The position numbers and the translations under genes are program-made. A stretch of 7,653 nt of DNA from Candidatus Cloacimonadota bacterium (GTDB lineage: Bacteria > Muiribacteriota > UBA6191 > JACPRK01), in assembly GCA_021772705.1 (NCBI GenBank), contig JAJFLN010000585.1:1-7653 (forward strand). Direction: 5' to 3'. Positions 1-5,898 of this stretch are shown here, piece after piece; positions within the stretch are counted from its first letter, which is position 1, and each line of letters starts with the position of its first letter. Under the pieces are notes generated by a model that did no database searches, was not told the DNA's origin, and was given only the letters and a program-made list of their open reading frames with translations.

Positions 1-26
1 CTGAATGGCCGAGTTTTCCCGATCCG

Positions 27-198
27 TTCGTCCTGAGCCTGTCGAAGGATGAATGGAGCGGGCGGCCATATCGTCTGAGCCTGTCGAAGGATGAATGGAG
101 CGGGCGGCCATATCGTCTGAGCTTGTCGAGGGACCCCTTCAGCTTGGCTCAGACCGTATGGCCGGCCACTTCGTCCATCCCTCGACAGATGGGACGAA
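27..198. repeat. REP-like repeat cluster (two exact 42-bp tandem units, a partial third copy, one inverted copy)
   Basis: Two identical 42-bp units lie at 33-74 and 75-116. Each begins with the core CTGAGCCTGTCGAAGG. A third partial copy at 117-133 differs at two positions (CTGAGCTTGTCGAGGGA). The first unit with its left flank can fold: TTCGTCCT (27-34) pairs with AGGATGAA (46-53), with one G-T wobble. An inverted, diverged copy at 170-198 folds through TTCGTCC (170-176) and GGACGAA (192-198), extended past a one-base bulge by ATC/GAT. From memory, the core CTGAGC(C/T)TGTCGAAGG resembles a short palindromic repeat dispersed in intergenic DNA of many GC-rich environmental bacteria. The cluster sits just past the 3' end of the leftward gene ending at 277, which is typical for REP elements. 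It could protect the mRNA 3' end or simply be selfish. About 80 bp between the cluster and that stop codon show nothing else clear. Confidence 0.75.
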
Positions 199-276
199 CG
201 GGGTGGGGGGAGCCTGCCCTCGGTCGTCTTGGATGCAGCCGTCCACAGCAGAACGAGCGGAGCGGGAGGCCCCGGC

Positions 277-672
277 CTACTGCTGGCTCGGATTCATGGC
301 CATCAGACCTCGCTCACGCCTCGGGGCGATCCGGAACGTGGACAGCTCCGAGAGGTTTACTCCCGGAAAGGAGAGTGAGACCTGTTCCGAGATCCGGTTC
401 CGGGCTCGAATGAGCTCCACGGCGTCAGACCTGGGATCTCCCGAGGGCGACGCAGGCATGGTCAGCTCGACCAGGGCCTCCTCCGGCGAGAGCAGCCAGG
501 TGTGAAGGACGATTCCCGGGGCGAGAGTCGCCGCCGAGGCAAGAAGCACGGATTGAACTCGCTCTTCCAGAGCTGCGGGATACTCGGCGTTGGCTGGCGG
601 AACCAGGGCCAGCAACAACGCCAGAATCAGCGATCCTGACAGGAATCCGAGTGACTTTCGTTCAACTGCCAT
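277..672 (-). CDS. Small secreted protein of unknown function (131 aa)
   Basis: I do not recognise this protein. From the ATG at 672 it has a clear Sec signal peptide: a basic start (MAVERK), a leucine-rich hydrophobic core around residues 13-24 and a PANA-type cleavage site near residue 29. The mature part of about 100 residues has no cysteine and no motif I can name. It alternates hydrophobic and charged stretches and ends in an Arg-rich segment (RIAPRRERG). The frame is open upstream to a GTG at 765, but the ATG at 672 is preferred because it puts the signal peptide at the N-terminus. The ATG overlaps the stop of the upstream gene by 11 bp, so the two are very likely co-transcribed and translationally coupled. 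No strong Shine-Dalgarno is visible ahead of it, which fits coupling. The stop is TAG. Confidence 0.7.
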   Translation of the reverse strand: MAVERKSLGFLSGSLILALLLALVPPANAEYPAALEERVQSVLLASAATLAPGIVLHTWLLSPEEALVELTMPASPSGDPRSDAVELIRARNRISEQVSLSFPGVNLSELSTFRIAPRRERGLMAMNPSQQ

Positions 673-1141
673 CGAAGTCGTAGCCCGGGATGATCCTGCC
701 GTCAGTGGCCGGGCGCTCCTGGATGTCCACCGGCAACAGCGATCGATCCTGAAGCCAGCTATCACCGGACTCTCCCAGAGTGGACATGGCCTGGTGTACC
801 TTTCGAATCCTGCTCTGAAGCCGCGTTCGCTCCGATCGGGCTCGCTTGCTCTTGCCCTTGTTCATGCCGAGACGGCCCTGAAGCCACTTGGCATAGAGGT
901 CCAGGGCGATGCGCTTCTCGCCCGAGCCCAGTGTCTCGTCTCCCATCACCCGGCCCGTGTATCCTCTCCAGCCGGCATCAGCAACCAGGTCCACCAGGAT
1001 CTCCCGGATGGCCAGTTCCGTGGATGCCAGATTCCCCGCCGTGCCACCGGGACTGCTGGATGGAGCCGCTGATGTTGCTCCAGGAAGACTGATCAACATC
1101 ACCAAGGTGGCGATGGTGAAGGTCCGTGTTGCCCTGTTCAA
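662..1141 (-). CDS. Secreted protein of unknown function (159 aa), first gene of a two-gene operon
   Basis: I do not recognise this protein. The start chosen is TTG at 1141, because it is preceded by a purine-rich GGGAGGGAGCAGGA stretch at good spacing and is followed directly by a signal peptide: MNRATR, then a hydrophobic core, then a TSAA-type cleavage region near residue 25. A low-complexity Ser/Gly/Pro stretch follows. Next is a predicted helix containing ELAIREILVDLV (about residues 42-53), then a basic segment rich in Lys and Arg (GKSKRARSERTRLQSRIRK, about 96-114), and a C-terminus rich in Asp and Gly. There are no cysteines and no catalytic motif I can see. The gene overlaps the next leftward gene by 11 bp, and both products carry signal peptides, so they may act together outside the cytoplasm. 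Its upstream region is shared with the divergent DUF2993 operon. Confidence 0.7.
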   Translation of the reverse strand: MNRATRTFTIATLVMLISLPGATSAAPSSSPGGTAGNLASTELAIREILVDLVADAGWRGYTGRVMGDETLGSGEKRIALDLYAKWLQGRLGMNKGKSKRARSERTRLQSRIRKVHQAMSTLGESGDSWLQDRSLLPVDIQERPATDGRIIPGYDFDGS

Positions 1142-1378
1142 GGTCCTGCTCCCTCCCGGTTCCGCGATCTGCTCGGAGACTCTACCCGGTCCCGGATCGA
1201 TCTTCCATCGCGGATCTGCTATTCGATAGGCCTATCGGTCGCGCGGCAGAGGGACTTTATGCCCTACTTCGGGCCACGGCCCGTCCAGTTATCTCCTCGC
1301 CTGGCTTCTCATGGGGCTTGCCGCTGGACAGGTTTCCCTAATAGATAGAGTGCCTGTCTCCGAAGATAGGAGGTGGAC
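1142..1378. promoter_or_regulatory. Divergent intergenic region with a perfect 14-bp palindrome
   Basis: This 237-bp region lies between the leftward secreted-protein pair and the rightward DUF2993 operon, so it should hold promoters for both. A perfect palindrome, CGATAGGCCTATCG, lies at 1224-1237, 82 bp from the leftward start and 141 bp from the rightward start. It could be an operator for a dimeric regulator, but that is inference. I found no convincing -35/-10 pair. A TTGCCG at 1318-1323 is the best -35-like hexamer for the rightward operon, and its matching -10 is poor. Confidence 0.4.
1368..1373 (+). promoter_or_regulatory. Consensus ribosome binding site AGGAGG
   Basis: AGGAGG lies five bases before the ATG at 1379. 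It decides the start of the DUF2993 gene. An in-frame GTG at 1373 overlaps the Shine-Dalgarno itself and is therefore unlikely to be used. Confidence 0.85.
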
Positions 1379-2128
1379 ATGAAACGCCTTCAATCTCGTT
1401 CTTTAGTCTTGATGCTCGCCCTGATGATGGGGGTCACCGCCATGGTTGTCGAAGCCAAGTCTCCCGAGGAGTCCTTGGGACCGGACTGGCGTCTTCCGCC
1501 GGAGGACCAGGTTCGTCGAGCCCTGGGACGGTTGCTGGGTCCCGAATCGGATTTCGACCTGATCCTGACGCCGAGCACACGGGCCCGGGCCCTGCAAGGG
1601 AAGTTCGACAAGCTTCATCTCGTGGTGCGGGAGTCCCGCATCCAGGGGATGGAAGTGAGCCACGTGGAGATCGATCTGGAAGACCTTCACATCAACATGC
1701 CCAGGTTGCGGACCACGGGAGCCCTGCGGGTCTTCTCCGCGGGCAGCGCGTCCTACAAGATATCGATCACCGAGGAGGCCTTGAACTGGCTCCTCTCGAG
1801 CAAGTTGAAGAGCGAGCCAGGCCAGAAGTCTCCCCGGCTAGAGCTCGGCAAGGGAGAAGTGAAGTTCCAGGGGAGCCTGGCCGGTGTTCTGGTGGACCCG
1901 GACCTGGAGGTGCGGGGAAAGCTGGAGCCCCGTAACGGTCACGAAGTTCACTTCGTTCCCCGGTCTGTCCGGCTGGGCTGGATCAAGCTGCCCAGCTTCG
2001 CCATGAACGTACTGGCGGGGAAACTGAATCCAATCGCGACCCTGGCCAAGTTCCAGGAGCTGAAACGATGCAAGCTGCAGGTCAAGGAGATCGTCATCGA
2101 GAACGACCTGTTGACCGTATCGGGATGA
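1379..2128 (+). CDS. Exported DUF2993 (LmeA-like) protein
   Basis: This 249-residue protein starts with a signal peptide: a basic MKRLQSR, then a Leu/Met-rich core, and probable cleavage after VVEA at residue 26. The mature protein looks like the DUF2993 / LmeA family. It has a segment KLHLVVRESRIQGMEVSHVE (about residues 78-97) followed by IDLEDLHI (98-105), an ITEEALNWLL helix start (130-139), a second strand-rich half with KVQ/KFQ-type strands, and a closing strand IVIENDLLTVSG. Known members bind phospholipids; mycobacterial LmeA affects lipomannan length. A role in handling lipids at the outer face of the inner membrane, or in the periplasm, is inference from the family. The length is normal for such proteins. 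A lipoprotein gene follows after only 7 bp, so the two form an operon. The domain call rests on pattern recognition, not on a search. Confidence 0.7.
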   Translation: MKRLQSRSLVLMLALMMGVTAMVVEAKSPEESLGPDWRLPPEDQVRRALGRLLGPESDFDLILTPSTRARALQGKFDKLHLVVRESRIQGMEVSHVEIDLEDLHINMPRLRTTGALRVFSAGSASYKISITEEALNWLLSSKLKSEPGQKSPRLELGKGEVKFQGSLAGVLVDPDLEVRGKLEPRNGHEVHFVPRSVRLGWIKLPSFAMNVLAGKLNPIATLAKFQELKRCKLQVKEIVIENDLLTVSG

Positions 2129-2135
2129 GGAAACC

Positions 2136-2825
2136 ATGAATCTCAAGCTGCCGACTCACGAAATACCGATCCGGCATGGGGCGGGAAGCAAAGGAAACCA
2201 GGAGTCGATCAAGACGCCGCTGATCTGGCGCCTCCTCGAGTGGAGGGCGTCTCTGACTGGCCAGAATGGCAGCCGCCGGCCTAGGAACCTGGGTCCCTGG
2301 AGGTTCTCCCGCAGTCAAAACAGGGAACAGGAGGGGCAGACCCGATGGATCGGATATCTGGCTGTCCTGGCGCCGGTGCTGCTTCTGACCCTGCCCGGCT
2401 TGCTCGGTGGATGCGGAGCAAACCCGGAGGACTTGCTTCCGAACGTAGATCCCCTGGCCAGTCTGCCCGACAACAGGCAGTCCGATCTGTTGCCCGCCGA
2501 TGTTGTCTTTCCCGTTTCGGGACCTGTGGGCACCGAGATAAAGGTCCACGGTCAGGGCCGGGTGTTTCCCAGGGGATTCGCCAAGTTCGTCTTCCAGGGA
2601 AATGCCACCGCCGAGGTGGAACTGCTGGACATCACCAGCGAGATTCGGGTCAGGATTCCTCATGGCACGGAGTCCGGCCCATTTGGGTTCACGATTGCGG
2701 GGCGGAGCTCCGGCCGGGACGACCTCTCGCTGATCACCTCCGATTCGAACCTCTTTGCCGCCTACACCATCTCGGCGCCCGGTTTCCGGGTGACCGAGCC
2801 GCCGGTGGACCGGAACTCGATCTAG
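2136..2825 (+). CDS. IPT/TIG-domain lipoprotein with a long N-terminal extension
   Basis: The reading frame gives 229 residues. Residues 71-92 form a hydrophobic signal segment ending in a lipobox, LLGGC, with the lipidated cysteine at residue 93 (codon 2412-2414). The exported part has a short linker (NPEDLLPNVDPLASLPD), then a region at about 120-190 resembling an IPT/TIG immunoglobulin-like fold. It contains VVFPVSGPVGTEIKVHG, the typical Gly-x-x-Val/Ile-x-Ile/Val-x-Gly opening, then FAKFVFQGNATAEV, and then IRVRIPHGTESGPFGFTI. Such domains usually mediate binding. The oddity is the start: the first ATG has an acceptable Shine-Dalgarno (AGGA, overlapping the preceding stop) but puts about 70 mostly polar, basic residues before the signal segment. 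A second, stronger AGGAGG at 2329-2334 lies just ahead of the signal segment, yet no in-frame ATG, GTG or TTG follows it. The true N-terminus is therefore uncertain. The gene is second in the operon with the DUF2993 gene, and a hairpin terminator follows. Confidence 0.7.
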   Translation: MNLKLPTHEIPIRHGAGSKGNQESIKTPLIWRLLEWRASLTGQNGSRRPRNLGPWRFSRSQNREQEGQTRWIGYLAVLAPVLLLTLPGLLGGCGANPEDLLPNVDPLASLPDNRQSDLLPADVVFPVSGPVGTEIKVHGQGRVFPRGFAKFVFQGNATAEVELLDITSEIRVRIPHGTESGPFGFTIAGRSSGRDDLSLITSDSNLFAAYTISAPGFRVTEPPVDRNSI

Positions 2826-2837
2826 GCGGGAAAAGGA

Positions 2838-2863
2838 GAAGAGAGGCCTTTCGGCCTCTCTTC
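2838..2863. terminator. Strong hairpin terminator, probably bidirectional
   Basis: An 11-bp perfect stem (GAAGAGAGGCC paired with GGCCTCTCTTC) closes a TTTC loop, 12 bp after the stop of the lipoprotein gene. A CCCACTCCTT pyrimidine tract follows on the plus strand. On the minus strand the hairpin is followed by TCCTTTT, so it could also stop transcripts of the convergent gene ending at 2961. Confidence 0.8.
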
Positions 2864-2925
2864 CCACTCCTTCAAATCCTCATAGCCGCCGGATGTTTTA
2901 GATCACCCGGTCGTCGCCTCTTGTC

Positions 2926-2956
2926 TCGAGAAGGAAGCGGCGAGTTTCCTTCTTGA
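2926..2956 (-). terminator. Hairpin downstream of the nonapeptide-repeat gene
   Basis: The arms 2926-2937 and 2945-2956 pair over 12 bp with two G-T wobbles, around a 7-base loop; the core is AGAAGGAA with TTCCTTCT. It lies 4 bp past the stop of the leftward gene. There is no U-run after it on the minus strand, so it may be a processing or stabilising hairpin. The hairpin at 2838-2863 may then do the actual termination. Confidence 0.5.
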
Positions 2957-2960
2957 TCGG

Positions 2961-3407
2961 TTATTCAGCTGAGTTTTCCGAGGCTCGGGCCTGGGCTTGC
3001 TCTTCCCGTTCCGCATCCTGCTGAAGGGCAATAGCCCGGTCGTCGTCGGTCGGTGTGGCGCCGTGGAGTGCCCTGAAGGCTTGCTCTCGCCTGGAGCCCG
3101 GTCCCGTGGTGTCCGCTGCCGGGGGCTGAGAGACCGCCCCGGCGCCGACGGGAGCCAGCTCGGCGTAGAGCGACTCGATCTGCATCGTCACATGCGGCTG
3201 CTCCCTCTCCATGGTGGAGTGGGCAGATTCGTTCTCCATGCTGGCGTGGACGGTTTCGATTTCAGCAGAGGTCCGCTGGTTCTCATGCTGCATGTGGGCT
3301 TCGGTGCCCTCGACCTGCATGGCCACTGCGGGGAGGCCCGAGTCGGCAGTCGCGACGGCGCTCAAGCTAAGGCACAGGGCCAGGGTCAGGCAGATTCGGC
3401 TGTTCAT
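2961..3407 (-). CDS. Secreted protein with six tandem 9-residue repeats (148 aa)
   Basis: I do not recognise a family. The ATG at 3407 is preceded by AAGGAG at 7-base spacing and opens a textbook signal peptide: MNSR, then a Leu/Cys/Ser-rich core, with cleavage near AVATA at residue 21. Upstream in-frame codons would bury this signal, so they were not used. Residues 27-80 consist of six consecutive 9-residue units. Glu stands at position 7 of every unit (residues 33, 42, 51, 60, 69, 78) and Met at position 4 of five of the six (30, 39, 57, 66, 75). His is frequent: three units begin with it. After a Pro/Ala/Gly-rich linker (about 85-107), the C-terminus is strongly charged and predicted helical, rich in Asp, Glu, Arg, Gln and Ala. 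A good promoter lies just upstream. The gene stands alone, convergent with the DUF2993-lipoprotein operon. The Met/His/Glu pattern could suggest metal binding, but that is a guess. Confidence 0.7.
   Translation of the reverse strand: MNSRICLTLALCLSLSAVATADSGLPAVAMQVEGTEAHMQHENQRTSAEIETVHASMENESAHSTMEREQPHVTMQIESLYAELAPVGAGAVSQPPAADTTGPGSRREQAFRALHGATPTDDDRAIALQQDAEREEQAQARASENSAE
3168..3329 (-). repeat. Coding tandem repeat, 6 x 27 bp (degenerate)
   Basis: Six in-phase 27-bp units encode residues 27-80 of the secreted protein. Protein consensus per unit is x-x-(S/T/A/H)-M-(Q/E)-x-E-x-x. The third unit is the most diverged, with Ala in place of Met. The DNA is much less conserved than the Met and Glu positions, so the repeats are either old or held by protein-level selection. 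Confidence 0.65.
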
Positions 3408-3439
3408 CGATAGTCTCCTTGTCCTCGTTGGATGCCAAG

Positions 3440-3467
3440 ATTCTAAGGACAGGAATCGGATCGTCAA
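3440..3467 (-). promoter_or_regulatory. Sigma-70-type promoter of the nonapeptide-repeat gene
   Basis: On the minus strand, TTGACG (3462-3467) is separated by 16 bp from TAGAAT (3440-3445). Each hexamer matches the consensus at 5 of 6 positions. The -10 lies 32 bp before the ATG at 3407, leaving a short leader that contains the AAGGAG ribosome binding site. Confidence 0.65.
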
Positions 3468-3919
3468 TCCCCAAAATGCAGGGAAAGGCATGACAAGTCT
3501 TTCCAGGGTCCGATGCCTCACAGGTTCTCAGGCACCGGAACTAAGGAAAGTTTGTTGCTCGTCCAAATGAAAGGTTGTGCCCCTTCGTGGGGCCATTGGT
3601 CTGGCAGCTTCGGTGGGGACGCTCCCGCTGTCACATGAGCAGAATGGCCTGTTAGGGGCCGCGCAGGAATGAATGCGCAGTTATTCTTGCGCGGGTCCTT
3701 ACATCAGCGTCTCGGCCTCGACCAGAGTCACGTTGCCGGCGCAGACTCCCTGAGACCGAGACAGCGGCGAGCCATTCTGAGAGATTCCGCGATGGCGAGA
3801 TCAGCGCAACAACGGCGTGAGATCCACTTCTCGATCCGCCACGGAGCAGCAGAGATATCCTCGGCGCGTCGGCTTCGACCGCACGATCAGGTGGACCGAT
3901 CTGGGTTCGCGAGCCTGCG
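3468..3919. other. Gene-free region of about 450 bp between two leftward genes
   Basis: This stretch lies upstream of the nonapeptide-repeat promoter and downstream of the PLD-family gene. Short open frames exist (3652-3957 on the minus strand and 3669-3923 on the plus strand), but their products are Arg/Ser-rich, have no convincing start signals and look like chance frames of GC-rich DNA. I see no tRNA arms. Two secondary structures stand out. A short GCCCC/GGGGC hairpin lies at 3579-3593. An imperfect inverted repeat lies at 3661-3692. The region may hold the PLD transcript's 3' end or a degraded gene. Confidence 0.4.
3661..3692. repeat. Imperfect inverted repeat in the gene-free region
   Basis: GCGCAGGAAT (3661-3670) pairs with ATTCTTGCGC (3683-3692) over 10 bp with one G-U pair, around a 12-base loop. 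No T-run follows on either side, so it is not a classical intrinsic terminator. It could be a protein-binding site or an mRNA 3' structure. Confidence 0.4.
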
Positions 3920-5722
3920 CTAGATATGCATCGCCTTGAGCCGCTTGGCCAGTACACGGATGTGCTGCTTCCGGCGCTTGGGGCTGTGGGTGGCGGCGAA
4001 GCGAATCTTCTTGTCCAGTCGCTTCAGGAACGGCTGCACCGTGCTGCGGTAGCGATGCAGGCTGGCGCCTTGCTCTTCGAAGACCTGGACCAGCTCCTCG
4101 AGACTGGAGGTGCGTCCGGCGTCGAGCTCCTTCTCGATGCTCTTGGCCAGATCCCGGATCACGAAACGCAGCTGATGAGAAGAGCGGGACTTCCGGGACT
4201 GGAGAAACTCGGCCAGGGAGGCCACGTCGTCAGCGGCGGAGCGGTAGAGCTTGACGGTGGGCAGCGACGGCAGGGCAGCCAGCTGGCCTCGATAGTCCGT
4301 TCCCCGGACGTAGAAACAGTAGCGGCCCGGCCGGGTCTGGCGACTCATGCCGATGTCCTGAAGTCGTAATGTCAGCCTGGAGCCAGGACCGGCGGCGGCC
4401 AGGTCGGCGCCGTCGATGTGAATCTCTTGAACGGGAACCTTGGAGTACCGGGAAGGCAGGCGCTCCGACAGGCGGATGCGGGATGATAGGTTCTTGCCGT
4501 CTCCCCTGACGGCCGAGATGTCGTTCAGGGAGTCCATGCTCCAGAAGAAGGGGAGGGAGATTTCCAGGTCCTGTAGCTGACGTCCACCGGACCGGATGGT
4601 CAGCTCCAGAGTGTGGGGGGTCGATGTGCCCCGCAGCAACTGGGGCTTGATCGACGCTGTGCCCGTGCTTCTCCTGGCCAACAGCCGGAGCGCCTCGTCT
4701 CGATAAGTCCTGGCTGTCTGAGGATCCCGGATGACAACGATGTTCTCCACGTTGTGCTTGTAACCGGCGCTGGAGGCGTTTGCTGAACCGGTGATGACGA
4801 AACCGTCATCCTGGTCCGGGTCGATGACGAAGACCTTGTGGTGAAGCTTTCCGTCCGGATCGGAGCTGATGGAGAAGGGGATACGCTGACGGGCCAGGCT
4901 CGAGACCTGGCTGTAAGGCTGCTTGTCGCCGTAGACCATGCTGTAGTCGATGACGGCTCGAATGTCTTCTCCTCGACGGTGCTTCTGGCCCAGCAGCTTT
5001 CCCACCTTCGAGTTGAAAAAGGCGAACTGCATCATGTAGACCGCTTGATCGGCCTCATCGATCAGATCGAGCATCCGGTTCAGGGACGATCGGTTCCTGG
5101 GCTGGAAGAAGACCTCCACAGCCACCTGCCTGTCCGGCAGATCCAGGACCACGTGGTGGGAGCCCTCGTCGGCTTCGTCGCGATAGAAGTTGCCCTCGAA
5201 GAGCTTCTCGAACTCCTGCGAGAAAATCCGGGCCAGCTCGCGGTCCCAGAAGACAACCAGGTTGTTCTGGTTGTTGTAGGCCCCTGTATTCGTGAAGTTG
5301 AAGCTCCCGGTTGCGACCACTTCCCCATCGGCGATGAGGAACTTGTCGTGCATCAGGGCGTCCCTGTTGCCGTCGTGGCGAACCTCGATGCCCGCCTCGA
5401 TGAGAGACCGGATGTAACGGCTGTCGAAGTGGGAATCGTCGGTGACGATCCGGACCTGGACACCCCTCTCTTGGGCCCGGGCCAGGGCCTGGGTGATGTT
5501 GTCGATCCTCAGCTCATAGGCTGCGATCTCGATGGACTGCTCGGCGCCCCGGATCAGTCTGATGACCTGCTCGTCCAGGCCCTCCGGGTGTCCCTGAGGC
5601 AGGGGACCGAAGTGGACCGACATCTCGGAGGCATGAACCGTGGACGCGGTACACACCATGGTCCAGCCTGCGATGCAGAGGACGCTCAGTGGTATGGCTA
5701 GAAGCCAGGCCTTGATTGTCAT
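3920..5722 (-). CDS. Exported phospholipase D-family protein with two HKD motifs and a long C-terminal extension
   Basis: From the ATG at 5722 the protein has 600 residues. It starts with a signal peptide (MTIKAWLLAIPLSVLC, cleavage near STVHA at residue 31). Two PLD domains follow. The first has HDKFLIAD (His125, Lys127, Asp132) and then GSFNFT (139-144). The second has HHKVFVID (His294, Lys296, Asp301) and then GSAN (312-315) with NVEN downstream. Both HxKx4D motifs are intact, so hydrolysis or transfer at phosphodiester bonds through a phosphohistidine intermediate is expected. The substrate could be phospholipid, cardiolipin or nucleic acid and cannot be told from the motifs. Beyond about residue 350 lies a strand-rich region (about 355-500) I cannot name, then a basic helical tail (KRLDKKIRF, then HSPKRRKQHIRVLAKRLK). 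The frame is open further upstream to 5899, but the chosen ATG places the signal peptide first; its Shine-Dalgarno is weak, so the start is moderately sure. The gene is divergent from a Ser/Thr kinase gene. Confidence 0.85.
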   Translation of the reverse strand: MTIKAWLLAIPLSVLCIAGWTMVCTASTVHASEMSVHFGPLPQGHPEGLDEQVIRLIRGAEQSIEIAAYELRIDNITQALARAQERGVQVRIVTDDSHFDSRYIRSLIEAGIEVRHDGNRDALMHDKFLIADGEVVATGSFNFTNTGAYNNQNNLVVFWDRELARIFSQEFEKLFEGNFYRDEADEGSHHVVLDLPDRQVAVEVFFQPRNRSSLNRMLDLIDEADQAVYMMQFAFFNSKVGKLLGQKHRRGEDIRAVIDYSMVYGDKQPYSQVSSLARQRIPFSISSDPDGKLHHKVFVIDPDQDDGFVITGSANASSAGYKHNVENIVVIRDPQTARTYRDEALRLLARRSTGTASIKPQLLRGTSTPHTLELTIRSGGRQLQDLEISLPFFWSMDSLNDISAVRGDGKNLSSRIRLSERLPSRYSKVPVQEIHIDGADLAAAGPGSRLTLRLQDIGMSRQTRPGRYCFYVRGTDYRGQLAALPSLPTVKLYRSAADDVASLAEFLQSRKSRSSHQLRFVIRDLAKSIEKELDAGRTSSLEELVQVFEEQGASLHRYRSTVQPFLKRLDKKIRFAATHSPKRRKQHIRVLAKRLKAMHI

Positions 5723-5815
5723 GAGTGTTGTTCTACCGGCTCTCTGCCAGGACGAGCCGTCCGGGAGCATTCCCCCATGACCACTACCTGTGTAAAGCTC
5801 TACAGGTTGCATGTG

Positions 5816-5825
5816 AGTGTACACT
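5816..5825. promoter_or_regulatory. 10-bp palindrome in the PLD/kinase divergent region
   Basis: AGTGTACACT is a perfect palindrome lying 93 bp before the chosen PLD start and 73 bp before the kinase start. It is a candidate operator or part of a promoter (TACACT is -10-like on both strands), but I see no matching -35. In this 176-bp region, the only other structure worth listing is the inverted repeat at 5880-5895. Confidence 0.3.
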
Positions 5826-5879
5826 GAGTTCGCCTCTTCGCCAGGGGTCTCGCCGACTGTCGGGGCTGTCGGCGGCAGG

Positions 5880-5895
5880 TTCCGGTCAGCCGGAA
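5880..5895 (+). promoter_or_regulatory. Hairpin over the ribosome-binding position of the kinase gene
   Basis: TTCCGG-TCAG-CCGGAA forms a perfect 6-bp stem with a 4-base loop, ending three bases before the kinase ATG. The only Shine-Dalgarno-like purines (GGAAA, 5892-5896) lie in its 3' arm. If it forms in the mRNA it should lower initiation; as DNA it could be an operator. Confidence 0.4.
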
Positions 5896-5898
5896 ACA

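Noticed and set aside
33..133. Possible CRISPR-like array
   Set aside because: The copies are head-to-tail with no variable spacers; the whole 42-bp unit is repeated, and the core is a REP-type sequence.
590..1072. 160-codon open frame on the plus strand
   Set aside because: It is antisense to the overlapping secreted-protein genes and has no export signal or motif, unlike the minus-strand frames.
2094..2867. 257-codon open frame on the minus strand
   Set aside because: It overlaps the lipoprotein gene and its terminator, and has no signal or domain I can see.
2345..2956. Plus-strand frame starting at the ATG after AGGAGG
   Set aside because: Despite the good ribosome site, its product is Arg/Gly/Ser-rich and runs through the terminator; the other frame carries a lipobox and a TIG-like domain.
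3579..3593. GCCCC/GGGGC hairpin as terminator of the PLD gene
   Set aside because: The stem has only 5 bp, there is no clear U-run, and it lies more than 300 bp from the stop codon.
3652..3957. 101-codon minus-strand frame and 84-codon plus-strand frame (3669-3923) in the gap
   Set aside because: Both lack ribosome sites and recognisable sequence, they oppose each other, and the minus-strand one runs into the end of the PLD gene.
4838..5701. 287-codon open frame on the plus strand
   Set aside because: It is antisense to the PLD catalytic region with both HKD motifs; its Val/Asp/Leu-rich product is a typical antisense shadow.
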